Both the position numbers and the translations under genes were made by a program. Source: Arcuatula senhousia (taxonomy: Eukaryota; Mollusca; Bivalvia; Mytilida; Mytilidae). Taken from it: a stretch of 64,000 nt of DNA. The notes under the pieces are model-generated. The model saw only the letters and a list, made by a program, of their open reading frames with translations. It was not told the origin of the DNA and searched no databases. The DNA is taken from assembly GCA_963971305.1 (NCBI GenBank), contig OZ020307.1, positions 3,299,501 to 3,363,500 on the forward strand. The letters are read 5' to 3'. Below, piece after piece: positions 12,038 to 22,170 of the stretch (its first letter is position 1; the number at the start of each line of letters is the position of its first letter).

Positions 12038-13105
12038 TCTGAGTTAGCCCACATTCGACATAGGCAATGCTAGTTTTAGTTCGTCATTGTAATCCTCTAG
12101 TGTTTGTCGCTCATTCTGAGTTAGCCCACATTCGACATAGGCAATGCTTGTTTTAGTTCGTCATTGTAACCCTCTAGTGTTTTGTTGCTTATTCTGAGTT
12201 AGCCCACATTCGAGATAGGCAATCCTTGTTTTAGTTTGTCATTGTAATCCTCTAGTGTTTTGTCGCTCATTCTGAGTTAGCCCACAATCGACATAGGCAA
12301 TCCTTTTTTAGTTCGTCATTGTAATCCTCGAGTGTTTTGTTTTCAATTGTGAGTTCGCGCACATTCGACATAGACAATGCTTGTTTTAGTTTGTCATTGT
12401 AATCCTCTAGTGTTTTGTTTTCCATTGTGAGTTAGCCCACATTCGACATAGGCAATGCTTGTTTTAGTTCGTCATTGTAATCCTCGAGTGTTTTGTCGCT
12501 CATTGTGAGTTAGCCCACATTCGACATAGGCGATGCTTGTTTTAGTTCGTCATTGTAATCCTCTAGGGTTTTGTCGCTCATTCTGAGTTAGCCCACATTC
12601 GACATAGGCAATGCTTGTTTAAGTTCGTCACTGTAATCCTCTAGTGTTGTGTTGCTCATTCTGAGTTAGCCCACATTCGACATAGGCAATGCTAGTTTTA
12701 GTTCGTCATTGTAATCCTCTAGTGTTGTGTTGCTCATTCTGAGTTAGCCCACATTAGACATAGGCAATGCTAGTTTTAGTTCGTCACTATTATCCTCTAG
12801 TGTTTTGTCGCTCATTCTGAGTTAGCCCACATTCGACATAGGCAATGCTAGTTTTACTTCGTCATTGTAATCCTCTAGTGATTTGTCGCTCATTCTGAGT
12901 TAGCCCACATTCGACATAGGCAATGCTAGTTTAAGTTCGTCATTGTAATCCTCTAGTGATTTGTCGCTCATTCTGAGTTAGCCCACATTCGACATAGGCA
13001 ATGCTAGTTTTAGTTCGTCATTGTAATCCTCTAGTATTTTGTTGCTCATTCTGAGTTAGCCCACATTCGACATAGGCAATTCTTGTTTTAGTACGATTTC
13101 AGAGA
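12010..13105. repeat. 78-bp minisatellite built from a GPCR start-codon region, 14 units
   Basis: Fourteen units of about 78 bp. On the minus strand each unit reads as a piece of 5' leader (GCCTATGTCGAATGTGGGCT, AACTCAGA), then ATGAGCGACAAAACACTAGA and GGATTACAATGACGAACTA, which are the first codons of a GPCR. The same leader-plus-start order, with extra sequence between, stands before GPCR copy 3 (29.21-29.33 kb). An in-frame TAA in the leader part stops read-through from unit to unit. Units differ by a few substitutions each. Confidence 0.9.
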
Positions 13106-13330
13106 ATAAACTTTTTTCAGTTACCTATGATTAATGACGGCGGTTTTTTCACAGTACAGAAATTTCCTTTCATCGACTGTTATTTCCTACAATCTAATTT
13201 TTACTTGTCCATAAATAAATAAAACTACTTGAACAATGTATATATTTATAAATATGATATTACATACTTTTCCTCCATAAAATTGATCCAAATGTTGATT
13301 GCATTAAAAATACCTCTTCATTCATTTATT
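13106..13330 (-). pseudogene. Orphaned promoter region of the lost GPCR
   Basis: Aligns with DNA upstream of GPCR copy 3 (29.33-29.56 kb). Shared stretches, in order, are TTCAGAGAATAAA, AGAAATTTCCTTTC, GTTATTTCCTACAAT (GCTATTTCCTACAAT there), CTTGTC-ATAAATAA and ACATA-TTTTCCTC. It marks where the missing paralogue once began. Confidence 0.7.
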
Positions 13331-13838
13331 ACATTTTTTTCAAATTTATATGATAATTTTAAGGACTTATGTAATTGTTTTTAACTACTGAAATGTGTCT
13401 GGAAATATATGCTAGGCTTAAATGTCAAGAATTGTGTTAAGTTGAACCAATAACCACATAGACATAGTCTTCAATTTGAGAACAACACTGACAGAATTTA
13501 CTGTCCTGACCAGATAAAGGAAGTAGAAGAACCTAAAACAAGTGATTTTCCTTTTCACTTTTCATTTTTCAAAATTTATATGAATACAGTTAACATATAT
13601 GTATACATACATATAAAAACCCTTTTCCTTTTCGTTATTCATTTCATTTTCGTCATTCATATTCTTTTTCGATCTTGAATAGGAAAATGACCCATTTTCC
13701 TTTTCGTTATTCATTTTTGCTATACTTTAAAATATTAATTGCCTTTTTATACTTTTTATACTTATGTCATTTTTTAGCATTAGAGCGGTCAAGTGTGTCG
13801 GTTTCGTGTGATGGTGCATCTTCAAATCATGACTTGTT

Positions 13839-13876
13839 TGACGTGTTGTGTCGGATTTAAAATCGACATACTTGAT
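13839..13876 (+). promoter_or_regulatory. Candidate SECIS-like hairpin in PLE 3' region
   Basis: TGAC at 13839 and TGAT at 13873 bracket a stem in which GTGTCG pairs with CGACAT around an A-rich loop containing AAA. UGAN opposite NGAN with an apical AA is the signature of a eukaryotic SECIS element, which directs selenocysteine insertion at UGA. The same segment, with changes, occurs at 19403-19440 and 27911-27948. Stem length and loop size have not been tested by folding, so this is a candidate only. Confidence 0.4.
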
Positions 13877-14275
13877 ATTTTTACATCAGTCGATGGATGC
13901 TTCTTAGCTAGCTGTCAGTAACTTCGAGTGTTCTAAAGAGAATATCTCTACGTCCCGTTAATTAATTGTTGTCCTTTTGTCTCAGATACTCTCTTGTTGA
14001 ATTGAAGTTCTATCGATTTGATTTTTACTGTGTGTTAGTTTGACGTGCTTTGTTATTGGTTATCAATAGGGGGAGGTTGACGCCAAAAAACTAGTTTAAC
14101 CACGCCACATTTTAAATGTGCCTGTCCTAAGCCAGGAATCTTTATCAAAGCTTATGTTTGTACTTAGTCGAATTTATGTTAATTGTTTTTTTTTTGTCAA
14201 GAGGAGGGTCTTCCATTGCACTTTAGGATTTGGTTTGAATCATATGTAGTTTATTTTTAATCCAGGGGCCAATTG

Positions 14276-14709
14276 GCACATGGACACCCCTTCTAACTTT
14301 GCAGCTCACCGTATCCATATATTATATCAATTATTTTACAGAGCTGTACGCAACACCATTTATCATATATATGCTTATATAACCATACCAGTTGCGACCA
14401 ATTCTCTCTCTTTCTCTCCCTACCCACCTAATGTTCATCGTGTACTGTGTTACAACCTTAGATTGTCTACGAGGAGGCTTAACTAGGCAACCGAAAGTTA
14501 GATTTTTATCTAGCCTTGGTGGTCTAGTGGTCTAGGGCGCTGGACACAGCGCAGGCGAAGTTGCCATAGATGACAGAGTATGGGTTCGATTCCAGCTCAA
14601 CCCCATGCTGGATTTTCCGGTGTCAACGGCTTTAAAAAGATGATTTTCACTGTTGGCACACGGACACCCCTTCTAACTTTGCAGCTCACCATATCCATTC
14701 TATATTAAA
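14276..14709 (+). mobile_element. tRNA-derived SINE with 7-bp target duplication
   Basis: Flanked by CCAATTG on both sides (14269-14275 and 14710-14716). The uninterrupted sequence GGCCAATTGAAAAACAGCG is present in the related copy near 27.53 kb. Inside are a Pol III A box (TGGTCTAGTGG, about 14519) and a perfect B box (GGTTCGATTCC, about 14583). A tail segment, GGACACCCCTTCTAACTTTG, occurs twice, before and after the tRNA-like head, so the insert may be a partial dimer. Confidence 0.75.
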
Positions 14710-14840
14710 CCAATTGAAAAACAGCGAGCAGCGACCGCTGGTCACATTGAAGGCCAGCTGTTTTCCATTGTGGATGTTTTAAATTTACGTTTATATTGTA
14801 GGTTGTGTGGCGTACACTTATTCCACATCTCATTTTCTTC

Positions 14841-15800
14841 TTTCGAAACTAAATTCTAAAAATGTAGGGTTCATGCCTGGTTGCTATGAGACCGCAGACT
14901 TGTTTTATATCCTACCTCGTTATATTTAAACCCGTATCGTTCCGGGTGGAGAAAAGGTCAGCAGCAGCGCTTAAAATGGAATAACCGTATGCAGATACTT
15001 CTTGATTCCCCTTCCTGTAATCTTGCATGCCAGAGTCATCAGGTTATAGTACGGGTAATAACATGCAAATCATAGTGGTTATTGAGTGGAAAAATTACAG
15101 AGTTCTTTGCACGTTAAAGAACACTGAAAATCTCGTTAAGAGTGGAACGAGTATGATCATCTACAGTACTTCGCAGTTGGATTTACCTTTTCGATAAAAA
15201 GTATCATGAGTATGGTATTTTTATTCCATTTTTTCTGAGAAAATTTAATCTCGGTATTGTAAAGTCAGTAAATTAAATTGTGACAAAACTGTTCAGGCTG
15301 TAGAGTTAACAAAGCGGTTATGCAAAGCATTGCGGCATATATTAATGAGTACTTTCAAGGTTTTAAATTGAAAACCAGTGGTCAAAACAAGGTAACTTAA
15401 CAGACAGCCCAGAAGCCCGCGGCAGTGATAAATGTATGCATTGTGACATTTCATTCAACCAGTCCGAATCACACAAGAAATATGTGGATACGTAACCTTC
15501 TTAAGAGAGGGTGGCCGCCTTTTTCGGTAAAATTGGTCTTACAACCACCGCTTCAATTCTAAAGGCGAGCTTTGTGAAATAATATTGAAAGGGAGAACAA
15601 TTGATTGAATGTTTACAGATAAGGGGAATTGTCATGGCACATATGCATATTTAGTAATATATTGACATGCTTTTTCCAATCTAATCGTTATGACAAGTTT
15701 TATTCTTTAATGATTTGATTTTTAATATTTGATTTACATATTTATTTGGTAATAATTATCGTTTTAAACATCTTTTTTGACTCTGTTTCGTATAAACTTT
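14841..15800. other. Intergenic DNA with a small CCCGTGCGGG-family remnant
   Basis: About 14.92-14.99 kb (CCCGTATCGTTCCGGGTGGA, then CAGCAGCAGCGCTTAAAATG) resembles the start of the repeat at 8.20 and 34.73 kb. The rest is not recognised. Confidence 0.4.
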
Positions 15801-15814
15801 TATTTAGATATAAC

Positions 15815-15900
15815 AACTTGTTTGTGTCCTGATGATGGCTGCAATATCGCCGACAGGACATTAAGCTAATAACAATCAATCAATCAATTAAAGTAATCCA
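15815..15900 (+). mobile_element. LINE-type 3' tail with CAAT repeats
   Basis: GATGATGGCTGCAATATCGC and GGACATTAAGCTAATAA run into CAATCAATCAATCAATT. A short tandem-repeat tail after such a sequence is typical of the 3' end of non-LTR retrotransposons. No attached coding sequence is preserved. Confidence 0.45.
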
Positions 15901-16234
15901 AAAGAATCTGTATGGCCTAGATTCGTGTCACAATTTTAGCATTATATATATTTCGCCGATGAGTAACTATGCGCTTTTGTCTGTTCTTTGACATTTTGGA
16001 ATTGATCAACCCGTTCGGATATTTAGTTTGTGCTTTTATAATATTCACTACATAATGGTAGTTATTTATGTTAAACTAATCAAGTTATCACGATGGATCG
16101 AAATATATAATCTTTGGAGGAAAATGCTTGATTCAATTAATCTAAATTTGTCGCATGACCTAGGCCTTGGTCCCTACTCGTCAGATCAAAACGTTAAATA
16201 TAGTCTTCGCCAGTCTCTCTCTGCGTTCAATTTT

Positions 16235-16357
16235 ATATGCAAAGCACTGCCTCCTCTTGGGGAAAGAAGCGACCATGACATAATCATGTATGATAGTGCA
16301 CGCCAAACATCAAGGATTAAACCACAACAACGCAAATATACTAAAAAATGTAGATGA
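16235..16357 (+). pseudogene. Possible remnant of a LINE AP-endonuclease domain
   Basis: The frame contains LPPLGERSDHDIIMYD followed by a basic stretch ending QQRKYTKK. The SDHD motif, followed by acidic then basic residues, resembles the C-terminal end of apurinic endonuclease domains in LINE proteins, where SDH holds a catalytic histidine. The frame ends in a stop soon after, and no other endonuclease motif is preserved upstream. Alternative: chance similarity. Confidence 0.35.
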
Positions 16358-16589
16358 GAATTATATTAAAATAGCAACAGAACTTTTCCGCAAACAATAA
16401 TCTCGACAAAATGTGAGTTGCTTTCAAGACCGGAGTTACATCGACAATGGACACTGATGTACCTACCAAAACGTCTTCATCCATGGGTCACGACTTTCCG
16501 AAGGAAAGCCAGAGCATGCCGTTAGGCAAAAGAAACCAGATCGGAAGGACTGATCCAGATATAAAAGGCATCAAATTGAGTCACAAAGG

Positions 16590-16862
16590 GAATAAAGGTA
16601 ATAACAAAACTACCGAACTTGAATGATCAATCTCATAGTCCAGAGAAAATGACAAAAACGAATCAGTCATACCGGAGAATTGGTGGATCGCCATGGTCCT
16701 GACTTGGTACAGGCATTTCAAACGAAATGGTGGGTTAAACCAGGTTTTATGGCGCCAAACCTCCCTCTTCCATTGCGATCTTAGGATCCGGTAATGACCA
16801 TAGAACACAACATAGTTGTGAGACACAATAGGGATATTAAGGTGATCATCTCAGAAACGAGA
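16590..16862 (-). mobile_element. 3' region of the second PLE-like family, inverted copy
   Basis: Reverse complement of 40.55-40.80 kb, nearly identical: GGTTTAACCCACCATTTCG, AAATGCCTGTACCAAGTCAG and GGACTATGAGATTGATCATT on the minus strand. It lies about 330 bp from a plus-strand copy of the same family, giving a head-to-head arrangement of the kind described for PLE insertions. Confidence 0.7.
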
Positions 16863-17194
16863 TGTGCTAAAAAGGACTTTATACAAAAAACCGTGAATGA
16901 TGGCATCAATACAAACCCTACGCGTTTCGGGTTTTATATCAAAAGTAAAAACAAAAAATCCGGAATATTTCCGCTATTGAATAAGACTGGTTTCTACACT
17001 GCGATAGCCAGTCCAAAGCAGAAATTTTGTACCACTAATTTCACTCTGTTTTCACAAAAGAAGATATAAACAACATACCTTGTTGTAACAGTCATCTTTA
17101 AACGCAAGACAAAGTCATCTGACCGAAAATAAACACAGGTCACTCCACTCTTTAAGAAGGACATCAGCCAATTATAGATCAGTGACCCGGGTGG

Positions 17195-17935
17195 TCATCT
17201 CGGTACAAAAAATTGCGATAAAAGAGACAACTTTAATTTTAAAATTATTAATTTTCCTAACCTGGCCTGGGCGCCACAAAATTTAAAAAATACTTAAGTC
17301 TGAGAATATTCTTAATTTCCATGGCGACTCCAATCAAAACTTTCTAATTTGATGACGTCACAATGAGTTGAGAATATTCTCAGACTTGAGTAATTTTTCA
17401 TGTTTTGTGGCGCCCAGGCCAGGAAAGTAACATACCAGCGTCATCTGCATACGGTGTCTATATTTCACAACTTATTCGATATGCCAGGGCTTGTACACAT
17501 TTTTCAGACTTTTTGATCCGACACCGCTTTCTCCGTAACTGACTATTAGACCAAGGTTATAAGAAAATACGTCTCATACGATCTCTAAAAGAATTCTTTC
17601 TTTGTTATCAGCCACCTGTAGAAAAAAATCAATATCATGTGGACGAAATGGTTAGTTCTTGCTTAGATTAGTGTTTGGCTGGTTGATGTACTGACATGAT
17701 CACCTTAGCATCCCTAATATGTCTTCACAAACCTGTTGTGTTTTGTGTATCTAACGGACCAAAAGATCGCAAAGGAAGGGGGAGGTTTGGTGCGCCTTAA
17801 AATCTGGTTTAACCTACAATTTCTTTTGAAATGCCTGTACCAAGTCAGGACCATTGTGATCTTCAATTTTCCGGTATGTCTTCCTTGTTTTGTCTTGTCT
17901 TATGGACATTTGATATTGATTCTCCAAGTTTACGG
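17195..17935 (+). pseudogene. Second PLE-like family: RT C-terminal fragment and 3' region
   Basis: Up to the MITE insertion the frame encodes DKRDNFNFKIINFPNL, and after it SNIPASSAYGVYISQLIRYA and more of an RT thumb region. These are typical of the conserved block after the YLDD motif in PLE-like reverse transcriptases. An in-frame TGA (after FLRN) and a missing catalytic core make it dead. Its 3' region (CTTTTGAAATGCCTGTACC onward) matches 40.67-40.75 kb. It ends next to a LINE RT fragment at about 17937. Confidence 0.75.
17261..17423. mobile_element. 163-bp MITE inserted in an RT fragment
   Basis: Terminal inverted repeat CCTGGCCTGGGCGCCACAAA, mirrored at the right end. A second inverted block, AGTCTGAGAATATTCT, is matched by AGAATATTCTCAGACT. 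The host RT reading frame resumes after it, and the related RT copy at 40.26 kb is uninterrupted at this place. Confidence 0.75.
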
Positions 17936-17936
17936 A

Positions 17937-18105
17937 CTGACTGTCAACATGGATTTCGCCTAAAACGTTCTGCAAATCGCAGTAAATATCTATACAATTT
18001 AAGGAATCTCATAGAAGTAAAAAAAAAAACTAGAAAAGACAAAGTCGACATTATCCTTCTGGACTTTGCCAAAGCATTTGACAAGGTGTCCCATGAACTA
18101 AGATA
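17937..18105 (+). pseudogene. LINE reverse transcriptase fragment
   Basis: The frame encodes DCQHGFRLKRSAN and then IILLDFAKAFDKVSHE, the QHGF and LDFSKAFDKVPH motifs that form RT blocks 2a-3 in non-LTR retrotransposons of the CR1/jockey type. The aspartate in LDFAKAFD corresponds to the first catalytic aspartate. It is ended by a stop and internally deleted. Confidence 0.75.
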
Positions 18106-18289
18106 GGGAACCCTACAGCAACACCGTAACAGAACACAATATTAGGCTTCCCATCCTATACAAAACAATTAATGGAATAATCTGCATATCAAAAGCTGAA
18201 AAAAATCTTGAAGAATGACACTAGTACAAGAGGATCAAATAGGCTGAAACAATTCTTCACGAATAATGAAATATGTAACCCTTGGTTAC

Positions 18290-18429
18290 TGACTCCACCT
18301 CCTTGGGTGATCTAAATTGTGGAATATGTAATACCGCTTGATATCAGAAACAGTCTATCCATTGACATTTTTAAGCGGAAATTGAAAACATATCATTTTG
18401 AAGATTATTTCTCTCTTTTTGAACAGTAA
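18290..18429 (+). pseudogene. LINE ORF2 C-terminal fragment
   Basis: Near the end the frame reads PLDIRNSLSIDIFKRKLKTY followed by HFEDYFSLFEQ and a stop, the usual end of CR1/jockey-like LINE proteins (P-x-IR-x-S-x-S-x-x-x-FK-x-x-LK). It probably belongs to the same element as the RT fragment just upstream, with the middle deleted. Confidence 0.6.
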
Positions 18430-18511
18430 TGTATATGTTACACATAGCTACACAGAAATTTTCTAGTATAGTTATAAACAGTATTTTTTTGTACATAATT
18501 ATGCATATACT

Positions 18512-18625
18512 ACGGATGATTATATACGGATGAAAAACATCCGTGTGCTCGATTTTTCCGTATTCATCCGTACATTTACGGATGAATTACGGATGGTTTA
18601 CGGATGAAAACATCCGTAGCTATTT
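18512..18625. repeat. Palindromic ACGGATG/CATCCGT cluster
   Basis: Six ACGGATG motifs and their complements are packed in about 110 bp, starting CTACGGATGATTATATACGG and ending GATGAAAACATCCGTAG. The outer ends are inverted copies, so a small MITE is possible. Confidence 0.45.
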
Positions 18626-18639
18626 TTCCTGTGTATGTA

Positions 18640-18790
18640 TTGTATTATTAGTCTTGGGCCAATGCAAGACAGCGAGCAGGGACTTCTGGTCATGTTGAAG
18701 ACTGCTGGCTGTTTTCCATTGTGATGTTTTAAATTGCCGTTTCTTTAATGTTGGTTGTGTCGCGTACACTTATTCCACACCTCTTTATAT
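18640..18790 (+). mobile_element. Solo 3'-end fragment of the Naiad-type PLE
   Basis: GGGCCAATGCAAGACAGCGA to GTACACTTATTCCACACCTC matches the terminus of the full element, which begins about 105 bp to the right in the opposite orientation. The two 3' ends face each other, an arrangement known for PLEs. Confidence 0.75.
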
Positions 18791-19402
18791 CGTCTATCTA
18801 ATTGTAAATAGTTGTCTTTTTTACCTTCATTAAGCCTTTGTCAAATTTGATTGTCTAAAATGTTAGAGGCATACTTGTTAAATAAATATACGATATTGAG
18901 ATGTGGAATAAGTGTACGCGACACAACAAACATAAACAAACAGCAATTCAAAAAATCACAACGGAAAACAGCAAGCAGTCTTCAACATGACCATAGGTCA
19001 CTGCTTACCGTCTTGCATTGGCCCAAGACTTATAATACAATACAAAAGTATCAAAACCAATCCCTAAATCATCAACGAAAGACTCAATTCTTGACATAAA
19101 ACAGTTAACATAGAATGACAAGGACAAACAAAGGCTTTGGCAAAGTTTCCTGGCTTAGGACAGGCACATATAAAATGTGGCGGGGTTAAACTAGTTTTTT
19201 GGATCCAACCTTCCCCCTATTGATAAGCTTGCACAAAGCTACATATAAAACACACTGTAAAACTCAATCGACAAAAGTTCAATTCAACAAGAGAGAACCT
19301 AAGACAAAATACTGTACGAAAACAACAAGACAAGGAGGAACTCTCTTGAGAACACTCGAAGTTACTGACAACTAGCTAAGAAACATCGATTGATGTAAAA
19401 GA

Positions 19403-19440
19403 ATCAAATACATCAGTTCTAAATTCGACACCCCACGTCA
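19403..19440 (-). promoter_or_regulatory. Candidate SECIS-like hairpin after the PLE stop
   Basis: About 90 nt after the RT stop the minus strand holds TGACGTGGGGTGTCGAATTT and then TGATGTATTTGAT: UGAC on the 5' side, AA in the loop, UGAU on the 3' side. The stem is weaker than in the 13.84-kb copy, as expected in a decaying element. The place (3' untranslated region of an ORF with several UGA codons) is where a SECIS would be needed. Confidence 0.35.
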
Positions 19441-19530
19441 AAACAGTGAATGATTAAGAGTTGTATCACCATACAGAACCGACATACTTGATCGCTGTGG
19501 TGCTTATAAATAATACAGTGGATACAAAAT

Positions 19531-19906
19531 TTAACGTTTTAAAGTTACTATCAAGCTATCAATATTTCTGCCAAAACATACCAAATGCAAAGATTTTACT
19601 AAAACATTGAATTCGTATCCTTTTTTCAAAAGGTTTTTAAGCCATTTTTTAAATTTCCATAAGGTTGTTTTTGAATTTTTGTGCTTTATAAACTACATTG
19701 CTATAAAAGTCAGGATGAGATATTCCTTTAACAATCAGAAATCTACGTGTACAATCAAATTTTTCGATTAGATGTCCATATTTATGTGCAAATTTTGTAA
19801 AAGATTTGACTAATTTGTGGTAACGGTAACCTAGTTTTAGCAATTTTTTCTGTAATAAAACGGTTTTTATCATTAAAATCAGACACATCACTGCAAATGC
19901 GAGCAT
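19531..19906 (-). pseudogene. PLE RT thumb / C-terminal part (frame-shifted)
   Basis: Continues the RT protein in other frames. KLLKLGYRYHKLVKSFTKFA and HPDFYSNVVYKAQKF are the conserved region after the catalytic core. One more frame change leads to FKKWLKNLLKKGYEF, ending LKR-stop at 19531. The overlap with the preceding segment near 19.85 kb marks a frameshift. Confidence 0.8.
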
Positions 19907-21731
19907 ACCTGACTAATTGTGAAATGTATACCCCGTAAGCTGGAGCTAATGGTACGTCTCCTTCAAGAAACGGAAAATTAACTATTGGGAATGAAAAGTC
20001 ATCCCGTTTATCATATACTTTAGTGTGTAATCTACCATTGATAATGCTCAAGTCCAAATCTAGAAATGGACATCTACTGTCGGTTGAGTTTGCTTTATTT
20101 AGGGTTAATTCTTTAGGATATATATCATTTATAAAATTTGAGAATGTGGGGTTGTTTAGAGCAAGTATGTCATCTAAGTACCTATATGTATTGTTAAAAG
20201 TTTCGATAAGGTGGTTTTTGTTTGGGTCTTTTTGTAGCTTGGCCATAAACTGTGATTCGTAACAGTATAAAAACAGATCAGCTATGAGTGGAGCACAATT
20301 GGTTCCCATTGGAATACCAATGACTTGGCGATATATTTGTTTACCGAACCGGATGTAAATATTATCTAAAAGAAAGTTTAATGCAGTAATAACTTCTATG
20401 TCGGTCCAATTAACAACACCTTTGTGGGTTTCGTTACTAAAAAACTATTTACTAAATACTTGTGACACTTTAGAACAGATGTAGTCACTTTTAGATTTGT
20501 CAAAGCACCATTTAATTAAATATTCAAATTTCTTTTTGATAAGATTGTGAGGTAGATTAGTATATAAAGTGGAAAAGTCATAGCTGTCTACGGATTGAAA
20601 AGTATTTTCAAATGCCCGAAGTTTGTCTAAAACATCAAGAGAATTTTTAACACTCCAAAAATGATTTATTCCACTATTTTCGAAAATTTTATCACAGTAT
20701 CGGATGATAAATTCTTTCATTGTAATTAAAGCAAGAGACAAGACTTTAGAAATATTGGTTAAGGAACATTTACTTGATGCAGAAATAAAACGGGATTTAT
20801 ATGGGTTTTTGTGTAATTTAGGTATCCAGTACATAGTAGGTAATTTATTGTATGTAGGGGCTGCTCGAAGTGCTGTGGTTGCTATGACATGATCGTCAAT
20901 AATACTGGTTTCTGTAGCTTGCACGGGAACGAAAGTACATGAGCCTTTAATTTCATGCATTAAAACATCCAAATAATATTTACGACATACCACAACAACA
21001 TTGTTAGCCGCTTTATCCGCAGGAACAAAAACATATCGTGAACCTAATAATTGTAGTTTTGATTTAATTCTGTTTATATAAGTTTGGGGTCGATATTCTA
21101 CAAAGGTGTTTTGAAAATGGCTTATTCGTAATTTTACAATGGATATGAATTTATTCTTAAACTTGTCTAAAGATTTGGAATCTGCTCCTTCTCGTCTAAT
21201 CCAGGTCTTACAGTACGAATGAAGGGCAGTATTTACACAATCAAAACAAGAATTCCAATTAATTTTCGAAGGAGGTCTGAATTTTGGTCCCTTTTTCAGG
21301 AATTTAATAACCTCTGGGTCATCGACAATGTTTAGGTCGCCAGTAACAATATGACCACAAGGAACATATCTAAAGTCCGAATTAGCACAGTCGCATGATA
21401 CAGGAATATTCGAGTCTAGGTCTTCATCTGTAGTGATGGACGTATAGTTAAAAATAATGTTACGTGTTGGTTTTTTATATTTATAAGATATGATTGGAGG
21501 TTCAGTATTTGTAAAATATGGTGGTATTAACTCTTTAATAGTAGGATCCATAAAAATACTAGAAATGTTTATGAAGTCTAGTCCTCTGTTGATGTACGTT
21601 AATTTTATAAAATGTCGAATGTGGTCTACAGGACTATCAATTTGAGGGAAAAGTTTAAAGTAACAAAAAGCGTTAATAATGAGTGCGCCTTCATATAGGG
21701 GACTGGCATGAGATATGTTGTTACAATCCAA
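19782..21731 (-). pseudogene. PLE reverse transcriptase core with CxC linker
   Basis: Order along the protein: CDC (the CxC motif of N-EN PLEs) within SCDCANSDFRYVPCGH, about 113 codons after 21731; VPADKAANNVVVVC (RT block 1); YWIPKLHKNPYKSRFI (block 2); YDFSTLYTNLP with the first catalytic aspartate; a single in-frame TAG at about 20445; GIPMGTNCAPLIADLFLY (block 4); YRYLDD at about 20180 with the catalytic aspartate pair; FLDLDLSIINGRL and YDKRDDFSFPIVNFPFL. No UGA interrupts this half. Apart from the TAG and terminal frameshifts the core is well kept, suggesting recent inactivation. Confidence 0.9.
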
Positions 21732-22170
21732 TCTAATTTTAGATTAGAAACGGGTATAGAGCATAGTTTACAAAAAAGATTATGTCGTCCGTTATTCTTA
21801 AATATTTTAACAAGATCAGTGATGCTTAAATTAGAACGATGATGTTTTCTAACATTACGATTTATTCGTATACCATGCGACCGTTTGTTCCGTTTACGAG
21901 GACTTATTAAATTCATGACATTGATATTTAATTGATGTTCTAGATATGTTCCCCTGTCCCATAATGTTATCGTTCAGACCCAGAGGATAAGCTGTTTGTA
22001 ATTTTTTAATCCATTCCAGTTCATCAAGTCGTCTCAACTTGCAAAACTCTCGTTTAATAGATTTGGAGTCTTTTTGAATAATTTCTAGGGGTTGAACCCT
22101 GACGTATTTGAGGTTATGATTATGTTTATGAAAATGTTGATATAAGTATGGCACGCCATATTTATATTTA
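21626..22170 (-). pseudogene. PLE endonuclease second half and linker (frame-shifted)
   Basis: VPYLYQHFHKHNHNLKYVRV, then LDELEWIKKLQTAYPLGLND, are the C-terminal half of a PLE GIY-YIG domain (the glutamate and the PxGLN motif are typical). A one-base frame change in the GGGGAACAT run near 21.95 kb leads to MNLISPRKRNKRSHG, and a 5-bp duplication of GATTG near 21.73 kb shifts the frame into the RT segment. Both changes look secondary. Confidence 0.8.

Larger units (their letters stand above)
13790..14840 (+). mobile_element. Solo 3' region of the Naiad-type PLE, split by a SINE
   Basis: Homologous to the 3' untranslated region after the RT stop at 19531. Landmarks in order: GAGCGGTCAAGTGTGTCGG, GACGTGTTGTGTCGGATTTA, GCTTCTTAGCTAGCTGTCAG, GGGGGAGGTTGACGCC, CCTGTCCTAAGCCAGGAATC, AACAGCGAGCAGCGACCG and the end GTACACTTATTCCACATCTC. 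No RT codons remain. A SINE interrupts it at 14276-14709. Confidence 0.8.

Noticed and set aside
14510..14595. tRNA gene
   Set aside because: A and B boxes are good, but no cloverleaf closes and the segment lies in a SINE with target duplication.
16028..16234. N-terminal part of the 109-codon frame as a gene
   Set aside because: No motif; only the C-terminal SDHD region resembles a known domain, and that is a LINE remnant at best.
20445..20447. In-frame TAG in the RT as another recoded codon
   Set aside because: It is a single UAG at a non-cysteine position, unlike the five UGAs; treated as an ordinary nonsense mutation.
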